22,529 nucleotides of DNA from an uncultured Succinivibrionaceae bacterium (GCA_900539665.1 UQCV01000040.1:1-22529), one strand, 5' to 3'; shown: positions 15,181-22,529, counted from the stretch's first letter. Notes: generated from the sequence alone by a model not told the origin. Program-made: numbers and translations.

Positions 15181-15209
15181 ATTTTACTGTTTTTGTTAAA
15201 TTTAGGTAA
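15181..15209 (-). promoter_or_regulatory. Promoter of the Sel1-repeat gene
   Basis: Read leftward, TTACCT (complement of 15204-15209), a 17-base spacer and TAAAAT (complement of 15181-15186) predict a start near 15174. This lies inside the longer open frame, so the first in-frame ATG on that transcript is at 15116. Confidence 0.4.
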
Positions 15210-15358
15210 GATAAAAGTAAGTTTAGCGTCAAACAAATCGTTTAGATTTGCTTATTTGGGAGGAAGTTTGCACACAAAATTACAAAATGTATGTTACGTA
15301 ATTGGAGTATTACATTTAAATATCGCGTTGCTGTTTTTTATCCAACCATAATAGGAAC

Positions 15359-16795
15359 TTACAAATTTTCCATATACTGTTTGGTGTGCTTTAAAAGGTG
15401 TTTTATTCTGAGCCAAAAGCCAATCGACATCAAGTAGTAGCCAAAAACTAAAGCACTCCAAAATCCATAAATACCGTAACCAAATGTCGCCTCCGCCGAA
15501 GAGGCGCCGGTAAAGTTGCGCCAATCGGGAGCATAAAAACCAAGCCAAACTCCAAGTGGAAGCACTATTAACCATAAAACCACAAAGTTTATCTTCATCA
15601 AAGTACTATTGTCTCTAAAACCTCTTAAGATCCCAAGTCCTGTGCCATAGAACGAATCTTGTAATTGATAAGCCAAAATACAGATAAAAAGCGGGGCGGC
15701 AATGGCGGCAGTCTCTGCTACCTGTGTAAAGGCGGCGATAATTTGGTATCTAAGGCTAAAGATGACAACGGCAAGCGATAAAACTAAAACTAAAGAAACC
15801 GCTAAACCAGAATGTATTGCCCGCCTTACCGCTAGATTTGATTTTTGCCCTAAAGCGTAACCGGTTTTTATTGCGATGGCGTTTGAGAGGGCGATAGGTA
15901 ACATAAAAGCCATAATGCAAACGATATTGGCTATTTGGTGTGCAGCCACAACACGGCTTCCAAAGGAAGCGGCGGCATAACCTATAGCTGAATACGAAAA
16001 CGTTTCAATAATGTAAGCAAAAGATATTGGAAAACCGGTTCGACATAAAAGTTTTACGGTATCAAGACTAAAGCGTTCCCGTTGTTGTAAGAGCTTTAAA
16101 GTCTTGGTGGTTTGGTGGTGCCGAGACCAAATAAATAAAACAATAGCCCCAAACCAAGCCACTACTGTGGTGGCGGCGCCACAACCTGCCGCCCCCATAG
16201 GTTCTAGATACCAAACTTGCTGAAATTGGATGCCGTTGATAAAAAAGTAGTTTAGCGGAATGTTAAGTAGCGTAATGCTAAAGGCTACAAGCATCCCAGG
16301 CTTTGTAATTGTGAGTCCCTCTAAAGTATTTTTTAGGATGTTAAGTAACACTAATGCCGGAAAAGCTGGCGCTACATACCAAAGATACTTTTGAGTTAAA
16401 GCCGCAAGTTGAGGCTCGCTTCCTACGGCGAGTAATAGCTTTTCAGGGAATAAGATGACCACGGCCATGGAAAATATGGTAACTACACTTAATGGATAAA
16501 GAGCGTTCCATACTGTTAGCGCAATGCGTTCAGAATTACCTGCGCCTTTAAGTTGGGCGGTAATTGGCGCTAAAGCAAAAGGGATGCCTAAGCATAATAA
16601 AATAATAGTCGACCAAAAGGCACTACCTAAAGAGACTGCTGCTAATTGTAGCTCGCCTGCTTGTGCGGCCATGATACTATCAATTAAAGCTAAAGCTTGC
16701 GTGCAAAACTGCGCCACAAAAATAGGGGCGGCGAGTTTAAATAGGTCTTTACATTCGGCCCAAAAGGAATGTGAAGTGGAATTTGATGCTACCAT
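15359..16795 (-). CDS. MATE-family multidrug efflux transporter, copy A
   Basis: The product has 478 residues and about twelve membrane segments in two MatE halves. It belongs to the MATE family, which exports cationic drugs and metabolites against Na+ or H+ across the inner membrane. The first helices carry APIFVAQFCTQALALIDSIM and the family's PITAQLKGAG, close to NorM-type sequences. I chose ATG at 16795 over an in-frame TTG at 16807; neither has a strong ribosome binding site. It is a clear paralogue of the next gene upstream, sharing FCTQAL-LIDSIMAA, FALAPITAQLKG, LKNT-EGL-IT and LRGFRD. It may be read through from that gene across a gap of about 150 bases. Substrate not deducible. Confidence 0.9.
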   Translation of the reverse strand: MVASNSTSHSFWAECKDLFKLAAPIFVAQFCTQALALIDSIMAAQAGELQLAAVSLGSAFWSTIILLCLGIPFALAPITAQLKGAGNSERIALTVWNALYPLSVVTIFSMAVVILFPEKLLLAVGSEPQLAALTQKYLWYVAPAFPALVLLNILKNTLEGLTITKPGMLVAFSITLLNIPLNYFFINGIQFQQVWYLEPMGAAGCGAATTVVAWFGAIVLFIWSRHHQTTKTLKLLQQRERFSLDTVKLLCRTGFPISFAYIIETFSYSAIGYAAASFGSRVVAAHQIANIVCIMAFMLPIALSNAIAIKTGYALGQKSNLAVRRAIHSGLAVSLVLVLSLAVVIFSLRYQIIAAFTQVAETAAIAAPLFICILAYQLQDSFYGTGLGILRGFRDNSTLMKINFVVLWLIVLPLGVWLGFYAPDWRNFTGASSAEATFGYGIYGFWSALVFGYYLMSIGFWLRIKHLLKHTKQYMENL

Positions 16796-16878
16796 GTTTA
16801 TATGCAATATCTAGGGTCTTTCTAAATCTTACCTATAATTTTGCCTTTAAGATTACTTTTAAGACTACCTTTGGTAAG

Positions 16879-16906
16879 TTCGTAGGTTAGCCGATTAACC
16901 TACGAA
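16879..16906. terminator. Hairpin between the two MATE genes
   Basis: TTCGTAGGTTA (16879-16889) and TAACCTACGAA (16896-16906) form a perfect 11-base-pair stem with a six-base loop, 43 bases beyond the stop of the upstream MATE gene. No T tract follows on the minus strand, so it may be a partial terminator, an RNA-stabilising 3' end or a processing site. Confidence 0.45.
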
Positions 16907-16948
16907 TCTTATTCATTTGTTTTTAAGGTGGAATTGACTTTTTGTTCG

Positions 16949-18340
16949 TTACTGTAGCTTTCCGGTATAACGTGAAGCGTGTTTTAAGAGCCAAAAAGAA
17001 CGAAGCCACATCAATAAAGTGATGAGGTAATAACCACCAACTAAAGTTCCCCAAAGCCCATACATACCCGCTTTAGCTCCAAAGAAATCGGTAAAGGCTA
17101 TTACGCATCCAAGGGGCATAACGAGCGGCCATAATACGATTAGGTTTATCAGCATGAGGATCTTAGTGTCTCTAAAACCGCGTAAGATCCCTTGGCTCGT
17201 GCCAAAGAAACCGTCTTGAAGTTGATACACAAAAAGGCAAATAAAAAGCGGTAAAGCTAGTTTTGTAATTTCTGGATCCAAAGAGAATACAGAGATAATG
17301 TCATAGCGGCAAGAGTAAACTATAACCGCAGAAGTTAAGACGGTGCCTACAGCTAAAGTAAGGCCGGTTTTTACAGAGCGCATAACGCGTGGTATTGAGT
17401 TTTCCCCAAGTGAAAGGCCGATTCTAATAGAGATAGCATTAGAAAACGAAGCTGGAATCATGAACACCAATACGCACAACACATTGGCAATCTGATGTGC
17501 GGCCACAGCTTTACTACCAAAATTAGTAATAAGATAACCAATAATGCAAAAACTAAAGGTTTCGAGCACTAATGCCCCGGAAATAGGGAGGCCAACACGA
17601 CACAGTTGTTTGGTTGCCTTTAAGTTAAACGCTTGCCACTTTTGTAGTAAGTGGAAGTTTTTAACTTTAGCCCCAAAACGGCAATAGGCGAGCATCGAAA
17701 AGAATAAGAACCAACCAACTACGGCCGTGGCTAAACCACAACCTACCGCTCCCATGGCTGGCAAGCCAAACTTGCCGTAAATGAGAATGTAATTTAGCGG
17801 AATGTTAAGAAATACGGCCACAATAGCTATAACCATGGCAGGGGTGGTGATTGATAGTCCTTCAACGGTATTTTTTAACACGTTATATAAAGCAATGGCC
17901 GGCAAACCAAAGGCTACATAGTTAAGGTATGAGCAGGTTTTGGCGATCAAAGCCGGGTCACTTCCTGTTAAAGAGAGTAAATACCTTGGGGTCGTGGTAA
18001 TAATAAGAATTACCACGGCCGTCGAGATAAGAACTGGATAAATAGCATTAAAAGTCATCCCGGGAATGCGGTGTGGCTCACCTGAGCCTTTTAGCTGGGC
18101 GGTGATCGGAGCTAAAGCAAAGGTAATCCCTAAACTAAACAGGAGTAAAGGTCCCCAATAAGTTGAACCTAAGGAAATGGCTGCGAGGTCGACATCGCTG
18201 ACTTTGGCTGCCATGATGCTATCAATAAGACCTAAAGCTTGAGTACAAAACTGGCCAATAAAAATTGGGATTGATAAACGTAACAGCGAGATCGATTCTC
18301 GCCCAAAAGCAGAAATTGTAGTGTTATTGGTAATGCTCAT
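16949..18340 (-). CDS. MATE-family multidrug efflux transporter, copy B
   Basis: The product has 463 residues and about twelve membrane helices, in the MATE exporter family like its downstream neighbour. Both MatE halves are present, with IPIFIGQFCTQALGLIDSIM near the start, FALAPITAQLKGSG in the first half, and VAAHQIANVLCV opening the second-half motif region. ATG at 18340 is chosen because GGAG lies six bases upstream; an in-frame TTG at 18358 would include the binding site in the coding region. Tandem arrangement and extensive shared motifs point to a gene duplication followed by divergence, so substrates may differ. Intact, no frameshift. Confidence 0.92.
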   Translation of the reverse strand: MSITNNTTISAFGRESISLLRLSIPIFIGQFCTQALGLIDSIMAAKVSDVDLAAISLGSTYWGPLLLFSLGITFALAPITAQLKGSGEPHRIPGMTFNAIYPVLISTAVVILIITTTPRYLLSLTGSDPALIAKTCSYLNYVAFGLPAIALYNVLKNTVEGLSITTPAMVIAIVAVFLNIPLNYILIYGKFGLPAMGAVGCGLATAVVGWFLFFSMLAYCRFGAKVKNFHLLQKWQAFNLKATKQLCRVGLPISGALVLETFSFCIIGYLITNFGSKAVAAHQIANVLCVLVFMIPASFSNAISIRIGLSLGENSIPRVMRSVKTGLTLAVGTVLTSAVIVYSCRYDIISVFSLDPEITKLALPLFICLFVYQLQDGFFGTSQGILRGFRDTKILMLINLIVLWPLVMPLGCVIAFTDFFGAKAGMYGLWGTLVGGYYLITLLMWLRSFWLLKHASRYTGKLQ

Positions 18341-18358
18341 AAGGAGCTCCGAGCGCAA

Positions 18359-18870
18359 AGCTTAAAAAAACAAAATCCAACTCAAGAAATAAGTAGAAAT
18401 TTTTAGTTCAGATATAAACCTGCCTGCTCTTGGCTTAGCCTGAAGCCGTCCTTAGCAAACAGCTATTGTTCTTTTAGGAGTAAGAAATTGAAAAGAATAT
18501 TTCGGTATAAGTAAGTAAAAGATTGTTTGGCAAGCAAGAGAAAGGCAAAACCTAGGTAAAGGATGCGGTTTTGGTCGTGTTTCTATGGTGTAACTATCAT
18601 CGTCTAGCAAACAATCAAACACAAAAATACGGCATGGCTATGATACACGATAATTCCAAAAATTGCTCTGATTTAATCGCTAGTTCATTTTTGAAGCGTG
18701 GTATTTAAGTTGGAATTAACTTAGACCGCAAAACTAAGCACAGCACTAAGCATGGTTAAAGATAGGAATAAAAGAGAAAAATCCCAAATGTTACTACACT
18801 TATTTAAGACTCAAACCTTTATAATACAAAGGTTTGTGCTTGGTAAGTGTCAAAGCATAAGACTTTAATT
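18359..18870. other. Intergenic region upstream of the MATE pair
   Basis: About 500 bases without a supported gene. It includes a short hairpin (GGCTT and AAGCC near 18431-18446) and a better one at 18812-18836 that may end a leftward transcript from the hydrophobic ORF. No MATE promoter could be assigned with confidence. Confidence 0.4.
18812..18836. terminator. Hairpin downstream of the small hydrophobic ORF
   Basis: CAAACCTTT (18812-18820) and AAAGGTTTG (18828-18836) make a nine-base-pair stem with a seven-base loop, 35 bases beyond the end of the small minus-strand ORF. Flanking T tracts are poor on both strands, so terminator function is tentative. Confidence 0.35.
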
Positions 18871-19077
18871 TTAAAGTCCGATTTCTAAAAACAAAGTAAA
18901 ATATCCAAGCCAAATAAAACCTAAAACCAAATAAAGTCCTAACCAAAGCCAAACTGTATATAGGAAAACCGAGGCTGAAAAACTTGCTAAGACTGGTTTA
19001 AAGGCTAGCATGAGTGTGGTGGTGAAATGGATAAGAATTATTGCTAACTCATATTTCAGGGGCGGAGCGAGCGTCAA
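18871..19077 (-). CDS. Doubtful small hydrophobic membrane protein
   Basis: A 68-residue frame from a TTG start encodes two probable membrane helices (about 10-38 and 42-66) rich in Leu, Phe and Trp. An internal ATG at codon 23 would leave 46 residues. Neither start has a recognisable ribosome binding site. The helix-like composition and the hairpin after the stop are the only support; AT-rich non-coding DNA can produce such frames by chance. No family recognised. Confidence 0.25.
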   Translation of the reverse strand: MTLAPPLKYELAIILIHFTTTLMLAFKPVLASFSASVFLYTVWLWLGLYLVLGFIWLGYFTLFLEIGL

Positions 19078-19091
19078 AAGTGCTTAAGTGC

Positions 19092-19120
19092 TTGCAAAAA
19101 AACGTGCTCAAATATATAGT
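19092..19120 (+). promoter_or_regulatory. Promoter of the thrS-infC-rpmI-rplT operon
   Basis: TTGCAA (19092-19097), a 17-base spacer and TATAGT (19115-19120) predict a start near 19127, leaving a leader of about 153 bases. This is comparable to the leader of E. coli thrS. Confidence 0.65.
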
Positions 19121-19127
19121 AGAAACC

Positions 19128-19259
19128 GCTGTTTTTTTCACCAGAAAGACAGCCCCCGGAATTCACCAGGGTGGTGGATAGAAGATATGTAAGTCCCGGG
19201 GTTAGTCAGTGGGTTTTCCCATAATTCAAAAGAGAATGTACCGATACTTGGTAGGTATC
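19128..19259 (+). promoter_or_regulatory. thrS leader: translational operator with tRNA-Thr anticodon mimic
   Basis: Three structures follow the predicted transcript start. (1) An 11-base-pair hairpin (19128-19138 with 19143-19153) with loop CACC. (2) A CCCCGG/CCGGGG stem (19154-19159 with 19196-19201) enclosing a seven-pair hairpin (19161-19167 with 19173-19179). (3) GATAC-TTGGTAG-GTATC (19243-19259), a five-pair stem with a seven-base loop. In (3) the loop puts U at position 33, GGU at 34-36 and A at 37, as in tRNA-Thr(GGU). In E. coli, ThrRS binds anticodon-like arms in its own leader and blocks ribosome loading. Here the mimic ends about ten bases before AGAGGT of thrS, consistent with the same control. 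Pairings were made by eye. Confidence 0.65.
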
Positions 19260-19279
19260 AGCATTTACAGAGGTAAAAA

Positions 19280-21208
19280 ATGCCTGCAATTACTCTTCCC
19301 GATGGAAGTATTAAAAATTTTGAAAATCCAGTTTCTGTTTACGAGGTTGCTCAGAGCATTGGTCCTGGTTTAGCCAAGGTCTGTGTAGCTGGGAAAGTAA
19401 ATGGACAACTAGTTGATGCATGTGACAAGATTACTGAAGATGCAACTTTAAGCATCATCACTCCAAAAGATCCTGAAGGTCTGGAAATTATCAGACACTC
19501 ATGCGCCCATCTTTTAGGCCACGCTATTAAGCAATTATGGCCAGACACTAAGATGGCAATTGGTCCTGTTATCGAAAACGGCTTTTATTATGACGTCGAT
19601 CTTGACCACACTTTAACCGAAGAAGATCTTCAAGCTCTTGATAAGAGAATGCACGAGCTTGCAGACAAGAATTACGATGTAGTAAAAGAAGTTGCTACAT
19701 GGGATCGTGCTTATCAGGTATTTACTGAAAGAAACGAACCTTATAAGAAGATTATTCTTGATGAAAATATTGATAAGAATGACCACCCTGGTCTTTATCA
19801 TCACCTTGAATACATCGATATGTGCCGCGGTCCGCACGTACCAAACATGCGTTTCTGCCATCACTTTAAGATTACTAAGTCTTCTGGCGCTTACTGGCGT
19901 GGCGACTCTAACAACAAGATGTTGCAGCGTATCTACGGTACTGCTTGGGCTGACAAGAAGCAACTCGATGAATATTTGAAGCGTCTTGAAGAAGCTGCTA
20001 AACGTGACCACAGAAAGATTGGGGTTAAGCTCGACTTGTTCCATATGCAGCAAGAAGCTCCAGGTCTTGTTTTTTGGCACAACGATGGTTGGTGCATTTT
20101 CCGTACTCTCGAAACTTTCATTCGTGAAAAGCTTCACCAGTACAAGTACATCGAAGTAAACACTCCACGTATTATGGACCGTGTACTTTGGGAACGTTCT
20201 GGTCACTGGTCTAAGTACAAAGATGCGATGTTTACCACCAGTTCAGAAAACCGTGAATATGCTATTAAGCCTATGAACTGCCCAGGTCACATTCAGATCT
20301 TCAATCAGAAGCTTCGTTCATACCGTGATCTTCCAATTCGTATGTCTGAATTTGGTAGCTGTCACCGTAACGAACCATCTGGTTCGCTTCACGGCTTAAT
20401 GCGTGTTAGAGGCTTTACTCAGGACGACGCTCATATTTTCGTAAGTGAAGATATGATTATGTCTGAAGTAAGTAACTGCATTAAGATGGTTTACGACATC
20501 TACTCAACCTTCAACTTTACCAATGTTGACGTTAAGCTCTCAACTCGTCCAGCTAAGCGTATCGGTGACGACGCTATGTGGGATAGGGCAGAAGCTGACC
20601 TTGCTAAGGCTCTTGAAGAAAACGGTTTGACTTACGAAATGCAACCTGGTGAAGGTGCATTCTACGGTCCTAAGATCGAATTTACTCTTCATGACTGCTT
20701 AGGTCGTGCTTGGCAGTGCGGTACTGTACAGCTTGACTTCTTCTTGCCTGGTCGTTTAGGTGCAACCTATATTGGCGAAGACAACGAAAAGCATACTCCA
20801 ATCATGATTCACCGTGCAGTTCTTGGTTCACTCGAACGCTTCATCGGTATCTTGACTGAAGAATATGCTGGCTCTTTCCCAACTTGGCTCGCTCCAGTAC
20901 AGGCTATGGTTATGGGTATTACCGATGGCCAAGCTGGCTACGTGCAGGAAGTTTGCGATGCTCTTGACGCTGCTGGTATCAGAGTTAAGTCTGACCTTCG
21001 TAACGAAAAGATTAGTTACAAGGTAAGAGAACATACCATGATGCGTATTCCATACCTTCTCGTTTGTGGGCAGAAGGAAGTTGATGCTCGTCAGGTATCA
21101 GTAAGAACCCGCGAAGGAAAAGATTTAGGAACTTTCTCAATTTCGGACTTGATTTCTCTTATCAAAGAAGATATTATGTCGCGCGGAATTAAAAAAGTGG
21201 AGGAATAA
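19280..21208 (+). CDS. thrS: Threonyl-tRNA synthetase
   Basis: ThrS attaches threonine to tRNA-Thr and edits mis-charged serine. At 642 residues it equals the E. coli enzyme in length. Order: TGS domain (1-62); editing domain with His73 and His77 in RHSCAHLLGH and Cys182 and His186 in MCRGPH; class II catalytic core with the zinc ligands Cys334 (MNCPGH), His385 (DDAHIF) and the His of MIHRAVLGS (about 511); then a C-terminal anticodon-binding domain. All these residues match E. coli numbering. AGAGGT precedes the ATG. It is the first gene of thrS-infC-rpmI-rplT, and its stop codon ends three bases before the infC start. The leader suggests autoregulation by ThrS itself. Confidence 0.98.
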   Translation: MPAITLPDGSIKNFENPVSVYEVAQSIGPGLAKVCVAGKVNGQLVDACDKITEDATLSIITPKDPEGLEIIRHSCAHLLGHAIKQLWPDTKMAIGPVIENGFYYDVDLDHTLTEEDLQALDKRMHELADKNYDVVKEVATWDRAYQVFTERNEPYKKIILDENIDKNDHPGLYHHLEYIDMCRGPHVPNMRFCHHFKITKSSGAYWRGDSNNKMLQRIYGTAWADKKQLDEYLKRLEEAAKRDHRKIGVKLDLFHMQQEAPGLVFWHNDGWCIFRTLETFIREKLHQYKYIEVNTPRIMDRVLWERSGHWSKYKDAMFTTSSENREYAIKPMNCPGHIQIFNQKLRSYRDLPIRMSEFGSCHRNEPSGSLHGLMRVRGFTQDDAHIFVSEDMIMSEVSNCIKMVYDIYSTFNFTNVDVKLSTRPAKRIGDDAMWDRAEADLAKALEENGLTYEMQPGEGAFYGPKIEFTLHDCLGRAWQCGTVQLDFFLPGRLGATYIGEDNEKHTPIMIHRAVLGSLERFIGILTEEYAGSFPTWLAPVQAMVMGITDGQAGYVQEVCDALDAAGIRVKSDLRNEKISYKVREHTMMRIPYLLVCGQKEVDARQVSVRTREGKDLGTFSISDLISLIKEDIMSRGIKKVEE

Positions 21209-21211
21209 GCC

Positions 21212-21763
21212 ATTAATAACGTTAAGAAAACCGGCAAACAGGCTGGAAACAAGACTAAAATCAACGGCGAAATCAGATATCGTGAGGTTCGCGTAATTGG
21301 TCTTGGCGGTGAAGCTCTTGGGATTATGAGCTCTGATGAGGCCCTTGAACTTGCTACTAAGGCAGGGGTGGATCTTGTTGAAATCAGTCCGAACGCAGAG
21401 CCTCCTGTATGTCGTATAATGGATTTTGGTAAATTCCTTTACGAAAAGAGTAAAGCTCAGAAAGAGCAAAAGAAAAAGCAAAAGCAGGTGCAGGTTAAGG
21501 AAATTAAATTCCGTCCAGCAACTGACGAAGGCGACTATCAGGTAAAACTACGCAACCTTATTCGCTTTTTGGAAGACGGTGACAAGGCTAAGGTAACCAT
21601 GCGTTACCGCGGTCGTGAAATTGCTCACCAGGGCATCGGTCTCGATCTCATGAAGAGAGTGGAAAAAGAACTCTGTGTAGACAGAGATTTGGCTGTTGTT
21701 GAATCAGCCTCCAAGCTCGAAGGTCGTCAAGCTGTCATGGTGTTATCACCGAAGAAGAAGTAG
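21212..21763 (+). CDS. infC: Translation initiation factor IF-3, AUU start
   Basis: IF3 binds the 30S subunit, keeps it apart from 50S and checks start-codon pairing. I start it at ATT 21212 (183 residues; E. coli 180) because GGAGG (21199-21203) stands eight bases upstream and the N-terminal domain INGEIRYREVRVIGL begins only after this point. The first ATG in frame, at 21326, would remove that domain. Motifs include GVDLVEISPNAEPPVCRIMD, GKFLYEKSK with a KEQKKKQK linker, and the C-terminal KEIKFRP, GDKAKVTMRYRGRE and VLSPKKK. The rare AUU start is the known basis of IF3 self-limitation: excess IF3 rejects its own start codon. Translationally coupled to thrS by close spacing. Confidence 0.97.
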   Translation: MNNVKKTGKQAGNKTKINGEIRYREVRVIGLGGEALGIMSSDEALELATKAGVDLVEISPNAEPPVCRIMDFGKFLYEKSKAQKEQKKKQKQVQVKEIKFRPATDEGDYQVKLRNLIRFLEDGDKAKVTMRYRGREIAHQGIGLDLMKRVEKELCVDRDLAVVESASKLEGRQAVMVLSPKKK

Positions 21764-21838
21764 TCAGGGGCTAGTTACAAGCGTCGCAAGACCTCCCTAG
21801 ATTACGTGTTATTTTTAACCAATGCGGAGTATTATACA
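21764..21838 (+). promoter_or_regulatory. infC-rpmI spacer, possible L20 operator
   Basis: In E. coli, ribosomal protein L20 binds a structured RNA between infC and rpmI and represses rpmI-rplT. Here the 75-base spacer contains CTCC (21793-21796), which can pair with GGAG (21826-21829), the presumed rpmI binding site, so sequestration is conceivable. Only four pairs are seen, and the L20 recognition fold was not established. Confidence 0.25.
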
Positions 21839-22033
21839 ATGCCAAAAATGAAAACCGACAAGGGTGCACACAAGCGTTTCAAGAAGACCGCTAACGGCTT
21901 CAAGCGCAAGCACTGTAACCTGCGCCATATTTTGACTAAGAAGTCTACTAAGCGCAAACGTCATTTACGTGCTATGGGTATGATTCATAAATCAGACCTT
22001 CGCAACATCGTAAATCTGTTACCATACGCTTAA
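21839..22033 (+). CDS. rpmI: 50S ribosomal protein L35
   Basis: L35 is a small basic protein of the large ribosomal subunit. MPKMKTDKGAHKRFKKT and the KHCNLRHILTKKS stretch are diagnostic. The product has 64 residues (E. coli 65). ATG at 21839 follows GGAG at about ten bases; a GTG further upstream in frame (21806) would add an unrelated peptide. The gene sits between infC and rplT, 16 bases before the latter, as in other gammaproteobacteria. Confidence 0.97.
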   Translation: MPKMKTDKGAHKRFKKTANGFKRKHCNLRHILTKKSTKRKRHLRAMGMIHKSDLRNIVNLLPYA

Positions 22034-22049
22034 GGAAGGAGTAGTCTAA

Positions 22050-22403
22050 ATGGCAAGAGTAAAGCGCGGTGTTACCGCTCATGCACGTCATAAGAAGATC
22101 TTAAAGGCTGCAAAGGGTTATTATGGTGCTCGTTCACGTACTTATCGTGTAGCAGTACAGGCTGTGACCAAGGCTGGTCAGTACGCATTCCGTGACCGTC
22201 GTCAGAAGAAGCGTATGTTCCGTAAGCTTTGGATCGTTCGTATCAACGCAGCAGCTCGTATGAATGGTCTTTCTTACAGCAAGTTTGTATGTGGTCTTAA
22301 GAAGGCTTCTATTGAGCTCGATCGTAAGATTCTCTCTAACATCGCTGTATGTGATAAGGCAACCTTCTCTGTATTAGTAGAAAAGGCTAAGGCTGCTCTC
22401 TAA
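22050..22403 (+). CDS. rplT: 50S ribosomal protein L20
   Basis: L20 binds 23S rRNA early in assembly of the large subunit and, in E. coli, represses its own operon. The 117-residue product (E. coli 118) starts MARVKRGVTAHARHKKILK and continues with AKGYYGARSRTYRVA and AFRDRRQKKRMFRKLWI, all typical, with a basic N-terminal arm and a globular C-terminus. GGAAGGAG precedes the ATG at good spacing. It is the last operon gene inside the window. The next visible element is an IS end 35 bases after the stop, where pheS would be expected in E. coli order. Confidence 0.98.
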   Translation: MARVKRGVTAHARHKKILKAAKGYYGARSRTYRVAVQAVTKAGQYAFRDRRQKKRMFRKLWIVRINAAARMNGLSYSKFVCGLKKASIELDRKILSNIAVCDKATFSVLVEKAKAAL

Positions 22404-22479
22404 TATCAGTTAGGTGACTAAAAATTTGGTTGGAAAAACCCTAGTTTTGCATGATTATATGCAACAATGGTTCTGAGAC

Positions 22480-22506
22480 TACCCCTCCACAGCGAGGGGT
22501 ATTTTT
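22480..22506 (+). terminator. Terminator carried in the IS end, copy 2
   Basis: TACCCCTC (22480-22487) pairs with GAGGGGTA (22494-22501), followed by five T. It is identical to the copy-1 terminator. Since only a weak hairpin (TTAG-GTGA-CTAA near 22410) lies between it and rplT, it may be what ends the thrS-rplT transcript. Confidence 0.8.
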
Positions 22507-22529
22507 ATATTGTGCGACGAGAAATACTT
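22505..22529 (-). mobile_element. 3' end of a transposase gene, partial
   Basis: The minus strand encodes SISRRTI and TAA, identical to the end of the stump at 9948-10124. The remainder of the transposase lies beyond the window. The short length makes this depend on the comparison with copy 1. Confidence 0.6.

Larger units (their letters stand above)
22439..22529. repeat. IS-end repeat, copy 2 (continues past window)
   Basis: These bases match copy 1 at 9882-9972 in 89 of 91 positions, beginning abruptly at CCCTAG. The repeat has the same orientation as copy 1 and is cut by the window end, so its full length is unknown. Here it is likely the end of a more complete insertion sequence inserted after rplT. 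Confidence 0.85.

Noticed and set aside
15117..15236. Forty-codon N-terminal extension of the Sel1-repeat protein
   Set aside because: It would bury the signal peptide, and a promoter-like sequence lies inside it, so the ATG at 15116 is preferred.
15294..15575. 93-codon minus-strand frame overlapping the end of a MATE gene
   Set aside because: It is out of frame with the intact MATE coding sequence and has no motif or binding site of its own.
19127..19279. T-box riboswitch in the thrS leader
   Set aside because: There is no T-box consensus, no antiterminator/terminator pair with a T tract, and the organism looks gammaproteobacterial; the anticodon mimic fits ThrRS binding instead.
19613..20206. 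197-codon minus-strand frame inside thrS
   Set aside because: It is a shadow of thrS, where every catalytic residue is conserved on the plus strand.
1..22529. CRISPR array or prophage region
   Set aside because: No regularly spaced repeats of 25-40 bases, and no integrase, capsid or terminase genes were seen on either strand.

Overview
The window looks like chromosomal DNA of an AT-rich gammaproteobacterium. The evidence is a 642-residue threonyl-tRNA synthetase whose active-site residues fall at the E. coli numbering, an E. coli-like IF3 read from an AUU start, the order thrS-infC-rpmI-rplT, an E. coli-like tRNA-Val(GAC) with encoded CCA, and an AsnB of enterobacterial length. Low GC, asparagine-rich proteins and IS debris would suit the Succinivibrionaceae (Anaerobiospirillum/Succinivibrio group); that placement is inference.

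Left part (1-8222). An incoming transcript appears to end at a terminator near 66-99. A second, leftward-pointing terminator at 398-431 has no gene behind it and may end a small RNA. xseA (exonuclease VII large subunit) follows on + with a long N-terminal extension. It converges, through a shared hairpin, on a 1123-codon minus-strand gene whose C-terminus resembles the TerB_C domain. Upstream on the same strand lie a divergent Hfq-like gene and a degenerate gene resembling the MEMO/AmmeMemoRadiSam-B family.

Accessory patch (8223-10130). It holds an ISL3-type transposase remnant, an unrecognised small exported four-cysteine protein, and the 3' stump of another insertion sequence. The end of that element recurs, 89 of 91 bases identical, at the right edge of the window just after rplT.

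Middle (10131-18870). The genes are mostly on minus: asnB, an EamA transporter, tRNA-Val(GAC), an exported Sel1-repeat protein and two tandem paralogous MATE exporters. Several have recognisable promoters and intrinsic terminators.

Right part (18871-22529). After a doubtful small hydrophobic ORF comes the thrS-infC-rpmI-rplT translation operon on +. The thrS leader contains a five-base-pair stem closing a loop that reads like the anticodon loop of tRNA-Thr(GGU), as expected for ThrRS translational autoregulation. I saw no CRISPR array, prophage or biosynthetic cluster. The points most worth following up are the divergent Hfq together with the candidate sRNA, the TerB_C protein, the degenerate MEMO-like protein and the thrS operator.
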